Positions 51,121-59,284 of a stretch of DNA of 64,000 nucleotides are shown here, one piece after another; the stretch's first letter is position 1; every line of letters begins with the position of its first letter. The notes under the pieces are model-generated. The model searched no databases. It saw nothing but the letters and a program-made list of their open reading frames with translations, and was not told the origin of the DNA. Origin of the DNA: Streptomyces sp. H39-S7 (GTDB lineage Bacteria; Actinomycetota; Actinomycetes; Streptomycetales; Streptomycetaceae). Position numbers and translations under genes: made by a program. Where the stretch lies: positions 62,001 to 126,000 of the forward strand of contig NZ_JAPVLU010000006.1 of NCBI RefSeq assembly GCF_027158205.1, read 5' to 3'.

Positions 51121-51722
51121 GGGTTCACCTCGAAGGCGCGGGCGACCTTGACCTGGTCCGGGTCGGACATCGCGGCCTGGATCTCCTCGGGGCGTCCGTT
51201 GTCCGTGAAGTGGTTGAGCTTCACTTCCAGGAAGAGGGCTTCCGCGCGGACCGCGACCGGGCCGTCGGGGGAACCGATCCGGCCCTCGGCGGTGCTGTAG
51301 ATCTTCCGTCCGGCGACCGCGCGGCAGTGCGCCCGCAGATACAGGGTGGTGCCGACGGGCACCGGGCGGACGAAGTCCGTCTCCAGCCGGCCGGTCACCG
51401 CGATGACCTGCAGCAGCCAGTTCAGCGAGCCGAGCGTCTCGTCCAGCGCCGAGGCCAGCACGCCGCCGTGCGCGAGGCCCGGAGCGCCCTGGTGGGCGGT
51501 CTGTACGGTGAATTCCGCGGTGACGCTCACTCCGTCACCCGCACGGGACTCCAGGTGCAGTCCGTGCGGTTGTCCGCCGCCGCAGCCGAAACACTGGTCG
51601 TAGTGCGCCCCGAGCAGCTCGCCGGGCGCGGGCGCGCCGGGGTGCCGTACGGGCGGGACTGCGTCTGGCGGCGGCTTCAGGCCCGGCCGGCCAGGGCTTT
51701 CGGATGCGGTAGCTCCACTCAC
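51117..51722 (-). CDS. PaaI-type hotdog thioesterase
   Basis: 201 residues. Hotdog core: VSVTAEFTVQTAHQGAPGLAHGGVLASALDETLGSLNWLL with the HGG motif and catalytic Glu/Asp helix, then TGRLETDFVRPVPVGTTLYLRAHCRAVAGRKIYSTAEG. A Cys-rich segment precedes it (DQCFGCGGGQPHGL), as in actinobacterial PaaI members. It would cleave acyl- or aryl-CoA thioesters. First gene of the overlapping thioesterase-dut-DUF3710 unit, GTG start. Confidence 0.85.
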   Translation of the reverse strand: MSGATASESPGRPGLKPPPDAVPPVRHPGAPAPGELLGAHYDQCFGCGGGQPHGLHLESRAGDGVSVTAEFTVQTAHQGAPGLAHGGVLASALDETLGSLNWLLQVIAVTGRLETDFVRPVPVGTTLYLRAHCRAVAGRKIYSTAEGRIGSPDGPVAVRAEALFLEVKLNHFTDNGRPEEIQAAMSDPDQVKVARAFEVNP

Positions 51723-51811
51723 GCCCGAGACCCTACCCTCCTGCGGGATCCTTTCCCGTCGGCCGTCCGTTGACCCGTACCGGCTTCTACCCCCACTTGA
51801 CCGGAGCGCAC

Positions 51812-52696
51812 ATGAGCCCCAAGTCCGTCGTCGTCACCGGAGCCGGCCGAGGCATCGGCCTCGCCGTCACCCTCGAACTCGCGCACGCCGGATTCGACGT
51901 GATCGGCACGGTGCGGACGCCGGAGAAGGCCGAGGCGCTGCGGGCGGTGGTGGAGCGTACGGGGGCGGCGGTGCGCACGGTCCTGCTGGACGTGGCCGAC
52001 GCGACGTCGTGCGTGCAGGCGTTCACCGAGATCGCGATGCTGACGGACGGCGGGCCCTGGGCGGTGGTCAACAACGCCGGCTTCGCCCAGCCCGGCGCCG
52101 TCGAGGACGTGGACGACGAGCTGGTGCGGCGCCAGCTGGAGACGAACCTGGTCGCCCCGGCCCGCATCGCGCGGCTGGTGCTGCCGGCGATGCGGGAGCG
52201 CCGGGCGGGCCGGATCGTCAACATCTCGTCGGTCGCCGGACGGATCTCGCTGCCGATGCTGGGCTGGTACTGCGCCAGCAAGCAGGGCCTGGAGTCGGTG
52301 ACGGACGCGCTGCGCATGGAGACCGCGCCGTTCGGCGTGAAGGTCGTGCTGATCGAGCCCCGCTCGCACCGCACCGGGATCTGGGAGCAGGGCGCGGAGC
52401 TGCTGCCGGCCGAGCGGACCTCGGCCTACCGCGACCAGTACGCCGCCGCCGACCACGTGGTGCGCGACGCCCGGACGCTGCCCGGTCCGCGTCCGGTGGC
52501 CCTGGCCGTCCTCAAGGCCCTCAACGCCCGGCGCCCGCTGCCGCGCTACCTGGTGGGCGGCGGGGCCCGCTCGGCGGCGACGCTGGACGTGGTGGCGCCG
52601 ACCTGCGCGACGGACTGGGCCAAGCAGCTCGCGACCGGTCTGCGGACCGCCCCGCCGCGGATGGCGCGGGCGGTGGAGCGGCTGCGCGGAAAGTGA
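51812..52696 (+). CDS. SDR-family NAD(P)-dependent oxidoreductase
   Basis: 294 residues. Cofactor motif VVVTGAGRGIGLAVTLELAHAG, structural NAG in WAVVNNAGFAQPG, active-site Ser in NISSVAGRISLPML and YxxxK in WYCASKQGLESV. The catalytic triad is complete. The C-terminus (LPRYLVGGGARSAATLDVVAPTCATDWAKQLA) lengthens it past classical SDRs. Substrate unknown. ATG at 51812 with GGAGCG upstream; divergent from the thioesterase operon. Confidence 0.88.
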   Translation: MSPKSVVVTGAGRGIGLAVTLELAHAGFDVIGTVRTPEKAEALRAVVERTGAAVRTVLLDVADATSCVQAFTEIAMLTDGGPWAVVNNAGFAQPGAVEDVDDELVRRQLETNLVAPARIARLVLPAMRERRAGRIVNISSVAGRISLPMLGWYCASKQGLESVTDALRMETAPFGVKVVLIEPRSHRTGIWEQGAELLPAERTSAYRDQYAAADHVVRDARTLPGPRPVALAVLKALNARRPLPRYLVGGGARSAATLDVVAPTCATDWAKQLATGLRTAPPRMARAVERLRGK

Positions 52697-52743
52697 CCGG
52701 CCGGGCGGCGGGCGGCCGGACAGCGTCTGCCAAGCTGGACGCC

Positions 52744-53190
52744 ATGCAGCCCTACGACGAACGCCTCACCGTCCCGCGCTCCTGGTGGCTCCTGGCCCTG
52801 GGGGCGGGCGTCTCAGCCGCGCTGATCCTCTTCCCCTTCGGGGTCCTGGCGATGCTCGCGGGCCTGGCCGGCGGGACCGCGCTGGCGGCGATGGGCCTGA
52901 GTTCGTACGGCTCGGCGCGGATTCGCGTGGTGGCGGGCTCACTCATCGCCGGCGAGGCGAAGATCCCGGTCACGGCGCTGGGCGAGGCGACGGTGCTGGA
53001 CCCGGCGGAGACGGTCGCCTGGCGCGGCCGGAAGGCCGACCCGCGCGCCTTCATGCTGCTCCGCAGCTATGTGCCGACCGCACTCAAGGTCGAGATCACG
53101 GATCCGGCGGACCCGACGCCGTACGCCTACGTGTCGACGCGCTCCCCCGAGCGCCTGGCACAGGCCCTGGAGGCCGTCAGAGCTCGATAG
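52744..53190 (+). CDS. DUF3093 membrane protein
   Basis: 148 residues. Two adjacent TM segments (WWLLALGAGVSAALILFPFGV and LAMLAGLAGGTALAAMGL) near the N-terminus followed by a PH-like domain (RIRVVAGSLIAGEAKIPVTALGEATVLDPAETVAWRGRKADPRAFMLLRSYVPTALKVEI). This is the DUF3093 layout conserved near dut in Streptomyces. Ends with a 14-bp convergent overlap with the next gene. Confidence 0.85.
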   Translation: MQPYDERLTVPRSWWLLALGAGVSAALILFPFGVLAMLAGLAGGTALAAMGLSSYGSARIRVVAGSLIAGEAKIPVTALGEATVLDPAETVAWRGRKADPRAFMLLRSYVPTALKVEITDPADPTPYAYVSTRSPERLAQALEAVRAR

Positions 53191-53932
53191 CGGGGGGCAG
53201 GGGGGTCAGGGGCAACACGGGGCCCGGCAGCGCGTCCCAGGGGATCTGAGCGGCACGCAGGTCCTTTCTGACCTTCTCCGCCAGCCTCTTGGTGTCGCGC
53301 CGGTTCATCGCGGCGCCGACAGCGGCGCCGATCATGAACGGGGTCAGCATCGGCAGGTGCCGGACCGTGCGCTTGAGGAAGTGCTGGCGCAGCTCCCTCT
53401 TCATCCTGCCGCCGAGGGCGACATTGACCGAGGACAGCCGGAGCAAGTCGATGCCCCGCTGCTCGGTCCACGACCACAGGTAGGCGGTTGCGCGTTCCCG
53501 TACGGTGCCGGCCGCACGGAGCCCGTAGACCTCGTGCAGCTCGGCGATGAGCTTGTACTCGACCGCCGCGACGCCGAGCGTGTCGGCGGCCAGTTCCGCC
53601 GGCATGGCGGGCGGGGTCGGCAGCATCGCCGCCGCTCCCACGCCTGCGCCGACGGTCATGGTGCCCCTGACGGCGCCGGCGATGAGTTTGTCCGCGATCT
53701 CCTCGGGTCCCAGACCCGGGAACTGCTTGCGCAGTGTGTCCAGGTCACGCACGGGGATGCGCGGGGCCGCCTCGATGAGCCGCCCGGCGAGCGAGCCCAT
53801 ACCGACCCGCGCGCCCATGCCGCCCTTCCTGGCCCCGCTCCTCACTCCGCGCGCCATGGCGGCCGCGAGCGAGGCCGCACGGCCTCGCTCGTCGTCCTCC
53901 CGGCCCTCCGGCGAGTCCTTCGAGCCCTTCAC
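53177..53932 (-). CDS. Uncharacterised actinobacterial protein in the DUF4193 operon
   Basis: 251 residues, basic N-terminus, then VGMGSLAGRLIEAAPRIPVRDLDTLRKQFPGLGPEEIADKLIAGAVRGTMTVGAGVGAAAMLPTPPAMPAELAADTLGVAAVEYKLIAELHEVYGL. The last part, with a hydrophobic patch followed by EYKLIAELHEVYG, recalls EcsC-like proteins, but I am not certain. A later hydrophobic stretch (LPMLTPFMIGAAVGAAMN) may touch the membrane. The start is GTG at 53932, 14 nt after the DUF4193 stop, so co-translation is likely. Confidence 0.65.
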   Translation of the reverse strand: MKGSKDSPEGREDDERGRAASLAAAMARGVRSGARKGGMGARVGMGSLAGRLIEAAPRIPVRDLDTLRKQFPGLGPEEIADKLIAGAVRGTMTVGAGVGAAAMLPTPPAMPAELAADTLGVAAVEYKLIAELHEVYGLRAAGTVRERATAYLWSWTEQRGIDLLRLSSVNVALGGRMKRELRQHFLKRTVRHLPMLTPFMIGAAVGAAMNRRDTKRLAEKVRKDLRAAQIPWDALPGPVLPLTPLPPAIEL

Positions 53933-53946
53933 GGCTACCCGCTGCC

Positions 53947-54249
53947 TCAGGCCGCGCAGTCGCGGCAGATCGGGTCGCCGTTCTTCGCCTCGCCGGCCAG
54001 CTGGCTGCGGTGGTGCACCAGGAAGCACGTCATGCAGGTGAACTCGTCCGCCTGGCGGGGCAGGACCCGGACCGAGAGCTCCTCGTTGGAGAGGTCGGCG
54101 CCGGGCAGCTCCAGGGACTCCGCCTGGTCGAACTCGTCGACGTCCACCGCGGACGTGGACTTCTCGTTCCGGCGAGCCTTCAGTTCCTCGATGCTGTCCT
54201 CATTGACGTCATCGTCAGTCTTGCGGGGTGTGTCGTAATCCGTTGCCAT
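53947..54249 (-). CDS. DUF4193 zinc-ribbon-like protein
   Basis: 100 residues. Acidic N-terminal half (ATDYDTPRKTDDDVNEDSIEELKARR) and a C-terminal zinc ribbon formed by FTCMTCFLVHHRSQLA and PICRDCAA (C-x2-C ... C-x2-C). DUF4193 is conserved in actinobacteria near the cutRS-dut region; function unknown. ATG at 54249 with GGGGGAG 10 nt upstream. Confidence 0.88.
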   Translation of the reverse strand: MATDYDTPRKTDDDVNEDSIEELKARRNEKSTSAVDVDEFDQAESLELPGADLSNEELSVRVLPRQADEFTCMTCFLVHHRSQLAGEAKNGDPICRDCAA

Positions 54250-54702
54250 GTGTCGCTCTCCCCCTCTGGGTATCTGCTGGTGTCTGCGCACGTAACGCGC
54301 GGGAGGCCGGACTTGTGCCCGACCTGAGGCGGAGATTTTGCCTCACATCAAGGCCTGTTACTCAATCGACACCCAACGTCACCCCGGATGAGGTGATCGC
54401 GGCAGTGGTCGATCAGGACCTGCTCGGGTCCGAAAGTCGCACATCACTCGCGCCAACACGTGTACTTCCCGTGATCATGACCTGCGGAAACATGGATTTT
54501 CCGGTCTTTTTTCGGACGTAGTGATCACGGAGGGTAGGCGGCACCCGGATGGCTGGTGTGATCAATCACACCAGTCCCCGCAGCGTCGCAGACCACGAAA
54601 TTACTCGCAAAGCGAACAGGATCCGACCCTCACGAGGGGTTCCGCGGTCCTGGAAGGACCTCGGAAGACCCCGACCGAGCGTGACGGACCCTACAGCGGG
54701 AG
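54250..54702. other. 453-bp intergenic region with clustered GTGATCA dyads
   Basis: No supported gene. Lower GC than the neighbours. Holds three GTGATCA copies (54471, 54521, 54558), an inverted pair CCGTGATCA/TGATCACGG (54469-54477 and 54522-54530), a T-run (TTTTTT near 54510), the small hairpin TGAGGC...GCCTCA (54325-54345) and the palindrome listed separately. It contains the DUF4193 promoter and the 3' end of the cutS transcript. Confidence 0.6.
54553..54574. promoter_or_regulatory. Palindrome CTGGTGTGAT-CA-ATCACACCAG
   Basis: A 10-bp perfect stem around CA. It lies ~130 nt downstream of cutS and ~300 nt upstream of DUF4193 (opposite sense), so it may be the cutS terminator or an operator. 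GTGTGATC resembles CRP/FNR-like half-sites, without proof. Confidence 0.4.
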
Positions 54703-55980
54703 TCACTGCGGGATGACCACCCGCATGACGAGGCCACCGCCCTCCCTCGGCTCCGCCGAGATGAAACCGCCGTGGGCGCGCGCCACGGAGCGCGCGATGG
54801 ACAGGCCCAGGCCGACGCCCTTGTCGCTGCCCGTGCGCTCCGTACGGAGCCGCCGGAAGGGCTCGAAGAGGTTGTCCACCTCGTACGCGGGCACCATCGG
54901 GCCGGTGTTCGCCACCATCAGCAGGGCCTGGCCCCCCTCCGCGGTGGTGCGCACCTCGACCCAGCCGTCGGCCGTGTTGTACCGGACGGCGTTCTGCACC
55001 AGGTTCAGCGCGATGCGCTCCAGCAGCACGCCGTTGCCCTGCACCACCGCCTCCCCCAGCTCGCTGCGCAGCTCCACGCCCTTGGCCTGCGCCTCGGCAC
55101 GGGTCTGGTCCAGGGCCTGGGAGGCCGCTTCCGCGACGTCCACCGGCTTGCGGTGCACGAGCTCGTTGTCGCTGCGGGCGAGCAGCAGCAGTCCCTCCAC
55201 GAGCTGCTCGCTGCGCTCGTTGGTGGCCAGCAGGGTCTTGCCGAGCTGCTGGAGGTCGGCCGACGCCTCCGGATCGGACATCTGCACCTCCAGCAGCGTG
55301 CGGTTGATCGCCAAGGGCGTCCGCAGTTCGTGCGAGGCGTTGGCCACGAAGCGGCGCTGCGCGTCGAAGGAGCGCTCCAGCCGGTCGAGCATGTCGTCGA
55401 AGGTGTCGGCGAGCTCCTTGAGCTCGTCGTCCGGCCCGTCGAGCTCGATCCGGCGCTTGAGGTCGGAGCTGACCACGCCGCGCGCGGTGCGGGTGATCCT
55501 GCCCAGCGGGGAGAGCACGCGCCCGGCCATCACGTAGCCGAAGGCGAACGCGACCACGGTCAGCCCTATGAGGGCCATCAGGGAGCGCCTGAGCAGCGTG
55601 TTGAGCGCCAGCTCGCGCTGGTGCTGCATGCAGGTGTCCACCGTCGCGTTGAACCGGTCGATGGAGGTGGTGCCGCTGCTGCTCTGCAGGTTGGGACACG
55701 CGTCCGTCGGCTGCACGTTGGCGCCCAGCAGCCGGAAGGGCAGCGCGCTGCCCTGGTGCAGCGCCTGCGCCGCCAGCAGATAGATGATCCACAGCAGCAG
55801 GACGCCCGCGATCAGGAACATGCCGCCGTACAGGACCGTCAGCCGTATCCGGATCGTCGGCCGCAGCCACGGCGGCGGCGCCTCGGCCGGCAGCAGGTCC
55901 CAGCCGGGGCGGCGGGGAGCGGTCCGGTCGGCCGGGGGCCGGGCGGGAGGCGGGGGCGGGGTGGGAGCGGAAGTGGTCAC
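54703..55980 (-). CDS. cutS: CutS-type sensor histidine kinase
   Basis: 425 residues. A Pro-rich cytoplasmic N-terminus (TPPPPPARPPADRTAPRRPGW) precedes TM1 (LTVLYGGMFLIAGVLLLWIIYLLA); a ~65-residue extracellular domain carries two Cys (DACPNLQ, VDTCMQHQ); TM2 (LMALIGLTVVAFAFGYVMAG); HAMP; HisKA (H-box NASHELRTPLAINR); HATPase (LVQNAVRYN, GVGLGLSIA). CutS is reported to sense the redox state of an extracellular Cys pair in Streptomyces secretion-stress control. GTG at 55980, 5 nt after the cutR stop. Confidence 0.82.
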   Translation of the reverse strand: MTTSAPTPPPPPARPPADRTAPRRPGWDLLPAEAPPPWLRPTIRIRLTVLYGGMFLIAGVLLLWIIYLLAAQALHQGSALPFRLLGANVQPTDACPNLQSSSGTTSIDRFNATVDTCMQHQRELALNTLLRRSLMALIGLTVVAFAFGYVMAGRVLSPLGRITRTARGVVSSDLKRRIELDGPDDELKELADTFDDMLDRLERSFDAQRRFVANASHELRTPLAINRTLLEVQMSDPEASADLQQLGKTLLATNERSEQLVEGLLLLARSDNELVHRKPVDVAEAASQALDQTRAEAQAKGVELRSELGEAVVQGNGVLLERIALNLVQNAVRYNTADGWVEVRTTAEGGQALLMVANTGPMVPAYEVDNLFEPFRRLRTERTGSDKGVGLGLSIARSVARAHGGFISAEPREGGGLVMRVVIPQ

Positions 55981-55985
55981 GCCGG

Positions 55986-56639
55986 TCAGATCCGGTATCC
56001 GGAGCCCGGCACGGTGACGATCACCGGGGGCTCGCCGAGCTTGCGGCGCAACGTCATCACCGTCACCCGCACCACGTTGGTGAACGGGTCGGTGTTCTCG
56101 TCCCACGCCTTCTCCAGAAGCTGCTCGGCGGAGACCACCGAGCCCTCGCTGCGCATCAGCACCTCCAGCACCGCGAACTCCTTCGGCGCCAGGTGCACCT
56201 CGGCGCCCTCCCGGAACACCTCGCGGCGGTTGGGGTCGAGCCGGATGCCGGACCGCTCCAGGACCGGCGGCAGCGCCGTCGTCGTCCGGCGGCCCAGAGC
56301 GCGGACGCGAGCGGTCAGCTCGCTGAACGCGAAGGGCTTGGGGAGGTAGTCGTCGGCGCCCAGTTCCAGCCCCTCCACCCGGTCGCTCACATCGCCGGCG
56401 GCCGTGAGCATCAGCACCCGGGTCGGCATCCCCAGCTCGACGATCTGCCGGCAGACGTCGTCGCCGTGGACGACCGGAAGGTCGCGGTCGAGGACCACGA
56501 CGTCATAGTCGTTCACCCCGATCCGCTCCAGGGCGGCGCCGCCGTCGTACACGACGTCGACGGCCATGGCCTCGCGGCGAAGTCCGGTGGCAACCGCATC
56601 GGCGAGCAATTGCTCGTCCTCGACGACCAGTACGCGCAA
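55986..56639 (-). CDS. cutR: CutR-type response regulator
   Basis: 217 residues, the same length as S. lividans CutR. Receiver with phospho-Asp in DYDVVVLDRDLPVVHGDDVC and Lys in DDYLPKPFAFSEL; OmpR-type DNA-binding domain with LAPKEFAVLEVLMRSEGSVVSAEQLLEKAWDENTDPFTNVVRVTVMTLRRKLG. TTG start at 56639 (LRVLVVEDEQLLAD) with GGAAGGA 8 nt upstream; no ATG fits. The cutR-cutS pair is translated together. Confidence 0.85.
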   Translation of the reverse strand: MRVLVVEDEQLLADAVATGLRREAMAVDVVYDGGAALERIGVNDYDVVVLDRDLPVVHGDDVCRQIVELGMPTRVLMLTAAGDVSDRVEGLELGADDYLPKPFAFSELTARVRALGRRTTTALPPVLERSGIRLDPNRREVFREGAEVHLAPKEFAVLEVLMRSEGSVVSAEQLLEKAWDENTDPFTNVVRVTVMTLRRKLGEPPVIVTVPGSGYRI

Positions 56640-56876
56640 GGCGCTGTTCCTTCCGTGAGCAGTACGAATGTGCCCCCATCCTGCACCGGAGGGCCGTAAA
56701 TCGGCCGTAAGTGCCGACCGGCCCGGAATTCTTCGGTCAACGGAGGTTTCTGCGTCGCCAGGCCCGGGGAGGACCCGTCTTACACCCACCAACCAAGCCC
56801 TGACGCGCTTCCCGACGCGCCGTTATGGGCTTTGACACACCCCGTGTCAACGACGACGACGAGGGGGCGCCAGCTG

Positions 56877-57050
56877 ATGGACGCGTTCACCACCGGAATC
56901 CTGCAGCGGATACACAGCACTGAATCCGACCTCCACCACGCCCGTGAGGCCGGCGACGAGTTCCTCGCCGAGGTCGAACAGGGCGAGCTCGACGATCTGC
57001 GGCGCCTGGCCGCGGAGCACGGCGTGCACATCCAGTCCAAGGTCGCCTGA
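56877..57050 (+). CDS. Small conserved helical protein (57 residues)
   Basis: Sequence DAFTTGILQRIHSTESDLHHAREAGDEFLAEVEQGELDDLRRLAAEHGVHIQSKV is a single charged helix region of heptad-like pattern, typical of small actinobacterial proteins of unknown function. ATG at 56877 has GAGGGGG upstream; the in-frame ATG at 56832 lies in a low-coding stretch and is less likely. Divergent from cutR. Confidence 0.65.
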   Translation: MDAFTTGILQRIHSTESDLHHAREAGDEFLAEVEQGELDDLRRLAAEHGVHIQSKVA

Positions 57051-57111
57051 CCGACCGCGGCATTCCGCCCCGGGCACCCGACCCGGAACGGCAGCACAAC
57101 GGCCGTCGGCC

Positions 57112-57141
57112 CGCCCCGGACACCTCCAAGGTGCCGGGGCG
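57112..57141. terminator. Hairpin terminator after the small helical gene
   Basis: CGCCCCGG-A-CACCT / AGGTG-CCGGGGCG with loop CCA (13 bp with one bulge), in the convergent gap before the monophosphatase gene. Confidence 0.8.
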
Positions 57142-57244
57142 TTCGCGTGCCCGGCCCCGGGTGCTGCGGCGCAGCTCCGCCGCAGCCCCCGCCGGAGGGC
57201 CACGGCGTCCTCCTGCCGCCCGCGGACGGCCGTGTCGGCCCAGG

Positions 57245-58033
57245 TCAGTCGTGCCAGGCTCCCAGCTCCTCCAGCAGCCCCTGGAGCGCTTCGAAGAGGC
57301 CGGGCCCGGCCGCGACGGTCAGCTCGTGCGAGGCGGGCTGCCCCGGCCGGCCGCCGGTGCGGACGCCCGCCTCCCGGGCGAACAGCGCTCCGGCCGCGAA
57401 GTCCCACGGGTTCAGGCCGCGCTCGTAGTACGCGTCGAGCCGTCCGCACCCCACGTCGCAGAGGTCGATCGCGGCCGATCCCCCACGCCGGATGTCGCGC
57501 ACCTTCGGCAGCAGGGTGCGCAGCACCTCCGCCTGCGTCGCCCGGCGGTCCGTGAGGTAGCCGAAGCCGGTGCCGACCAGGGCGTGCGCGAACTCGGGCA
57601 CCGGGCGCGGCCGGGCCGGGACGTCGTTGACGAAGGCGCCCTGCCCGAGCACCGCCCGGTAGGTCTCGCCGCGCATCGGGGCCTCGACGACCCCCACCAC
57701 CGTCTCGCCGTCCCGCTCGGCCGCGATGCTCACCGACCAGGAGGGCAGGCCGTACAGGTAGTTGACGGTGCCGTCCAGGGGATCGACGATCCAGCGCACC
57801 CCGCTGGTGCCCGTGCTCTCGGTGCCCTCCTCGCCGAGGAATCCGTCGTCGGGGCGGTGCTCCGCGATCAGTTCGGTGATCAGTTTCTCGGCGGCGAGGT
57901 CCATCTCGGTGACGACGTCGATCGGGCTGGACTTGGTGGCCGCCACCCCGAGGTCGGCGGGCCGGCCGGTGCGCAGCAGCTCGCCCGCCTTGCGGGCGGC
58001 TTCCAGCGCGATCTCCAGCAGTTCGGTGCTCAC
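57245..58033 (-). CDS. Inositol monophosphatase family protein
   Basis: 262 residues. Metal motifs: VTEMDLAAEK, FLGEEGTES (Glu), WIVDPLDGTVNYLYG (IMPase signature) and NPWDFAAGALFAREAG. The enzyme dephosphorylates inositol-1-phosphate, histidinol-phosphate or similar; no substrate clue. GTG at 58033 with GAGGAGAG upstream; 8 nt after the ferrochelatase stop, so same operon. Confidence 0.92.
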   Translation of the reverse strand: MSTELLEIALEAARKAGELLRTGRPADLGVAATKSSPIDVVTEMDLAAEKLITELIAEHRPDDGFLGEEGTESTGTSGVRWIVDPLDGTVNYLYGLPSWSVSIAAERDGETVVGVVEAPMRGETYRAVLGQGAFVNDVPARPRPVPEFAHALVGTGFGYLTDRRATQAEVLRTLLPKVRDIRRGGSAAIDLCDVGCGRLDAYYERGLNPWDFAAGALFAREAGVRTGGRPGQPASHELTVAAGPGLFEALQGLLEELGAWHD

Positions 58034-58041
58034 GGCTCTCC

Positions 58042-59169
58042 TCAGTCGATGCCCGCGACAGCGGGCTTGGGGCTCCGGGACGGGCAGCAGCCCGCCGGGC
58101 AGACGTCGTGGCTCGGACCGAGCGCGCCCAGCGCGCACCGCCGCGGCGCCGGGCCGCGCTCGCCCGCCGCCCGCTCCAGGACCAGGTCGCGCACGGCGGC
58201 GGCGAACCGGGGGTCGGCGCCCACGGTCGCGGCCCGCGCGACCGGCAGCCCCAGCTCGGCGGCCCGGTCGGCCGCCTCGGTGTCGAGGTCGTACTTGACC
58301 TCCATGTGGTCGGAGACGAAGCCGATCGGCACCATGACGACGGCGGGCACGCCGCTCCCGTGCCGTTCCGCGAGGTGGTCGCAGATGTCCGGCTCCAGCC
58401 ACGGGATCTGCGGGGCGCCGCTGCGCGACTGGTAGACGAGCTGCCACGGGTGCTCGGTGCCGGTCGCCTCCCGGACCGCGTCGGCGATCACCCGCGCGGT
58501 GTCCAGGTGCTGCGCCACGTAGGCGCCGCCGTTCCCGTGGCCCTCCACGGGACCCGAGGTGTCGGCGGCGGCGGTCGGGATGGAGTGTGTGGTGAACGCC
58601 AGGTGCGCGCCGGCCCGGACGTCCGCGGGAAGTCCGTCCAGCGCGGCGAGCACCGCGTCGGTCATGGGCTCCACGAAGCCGGGGTGGTTGAAGTAGTGCC
58701 GCAGCTTGTCGACGCGCGGCACCGGACGGCCCTCGGCCGCGAGCTCCGCGAGGGCGCCGGCCAGGTTCTCGCGGTACTGGCGGCAGCCCGAGTACGAGGC
58801 GTAGGCGCTGGTGGCGAGCACCAGAATGCGGCGGTGCCCGTCGTCGGTCATCTCGCGCAGCGTGTCGACCAGGTAGGGCGCCCAGTTGCGGTTGCCCCAG
58901 TAGACCGGCAGGTCGAGGCCGTGCTCGCCGAAGTCCTTGCGCAGCGCGCCGAGCAGCTCGCGGTTCTGCGCGTTGATCGGGCTGACACCGCCGAACAGGA
59001 AGTAGTGCTGCCCGACCTCCTTGAGCCGCTCGCGCGGGATGCCCCGGCCGCGGGTGACGTTCTCCAGGAACGGGACGACGTCGTCGGGTCCCTCCGGGCC
59101 GCCGAAGGACAGCAGGAGCAGCGCGTCATAGGGCCCGGCCGAAGGACCGCCCTCGTTGTGATCGGACAT
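58042..59169 (-). CDS. cpfC: Coproporphyrin III ferrochelatase (actinobacterial, Fe-S type)
   Basis: 375 residues. Ferrochelatase text: [74 protein letters not shown] (active-site His), [16 protein letters not shown] and [14 protein letters not shown] (catalytic Glu). Cysteines at the C-terminus ([22 protein letters not shown]) fit the [2Fe-2S] cluster of actinobacterial enzymes. In Gram-positives it inserts iron into coproporphyrin III in the coproporphyrin-dependent haem route. ATG at 59169. Confidence 0.9.
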   Translation of the reverse strand: MSDHNEGGPSAGPYDALLLLSFGGPEGPDDVVPFLENVTRGRGIPRERLKEVGQHYFLFGGVSPINAQNRELLGALRKDFGEHGLDLPVYWGNRNWAPYLVDTLREMTDDGHRRILVLATSAYASYSGCRQYRENLAGALAELAAEGRPVPRVDKLRHYFNHPGFVEPMTDAVLAALDGLPADVRAGAHLAFTTHSIPTAAADTSGPVEGHGNGGAYVAQHLDTARVIADAVREATGTEHPWQLVYQSRSGAPQIPWLEPDICDHLAERHGSGVPAVVMVPIGFVSDHMEVKYDLDTEAADRAAELGLPVARAATVGADPRFAAAVRDLVLERAAGERGPAPRRCALGALGPSHDVCPAGCCPSRSPKPAVAGID

Positions 59170-59284
59170 GGGTCCGATCCTGCCATTGGTGCGCGACGTC
59201 CAGAAAAGCGATTGCGCTCCCACGTAACCTGTGGAGGACAGTCCCAATCCTTACCGACACCGGCGGCGACGCCGTGGAGCGCCC

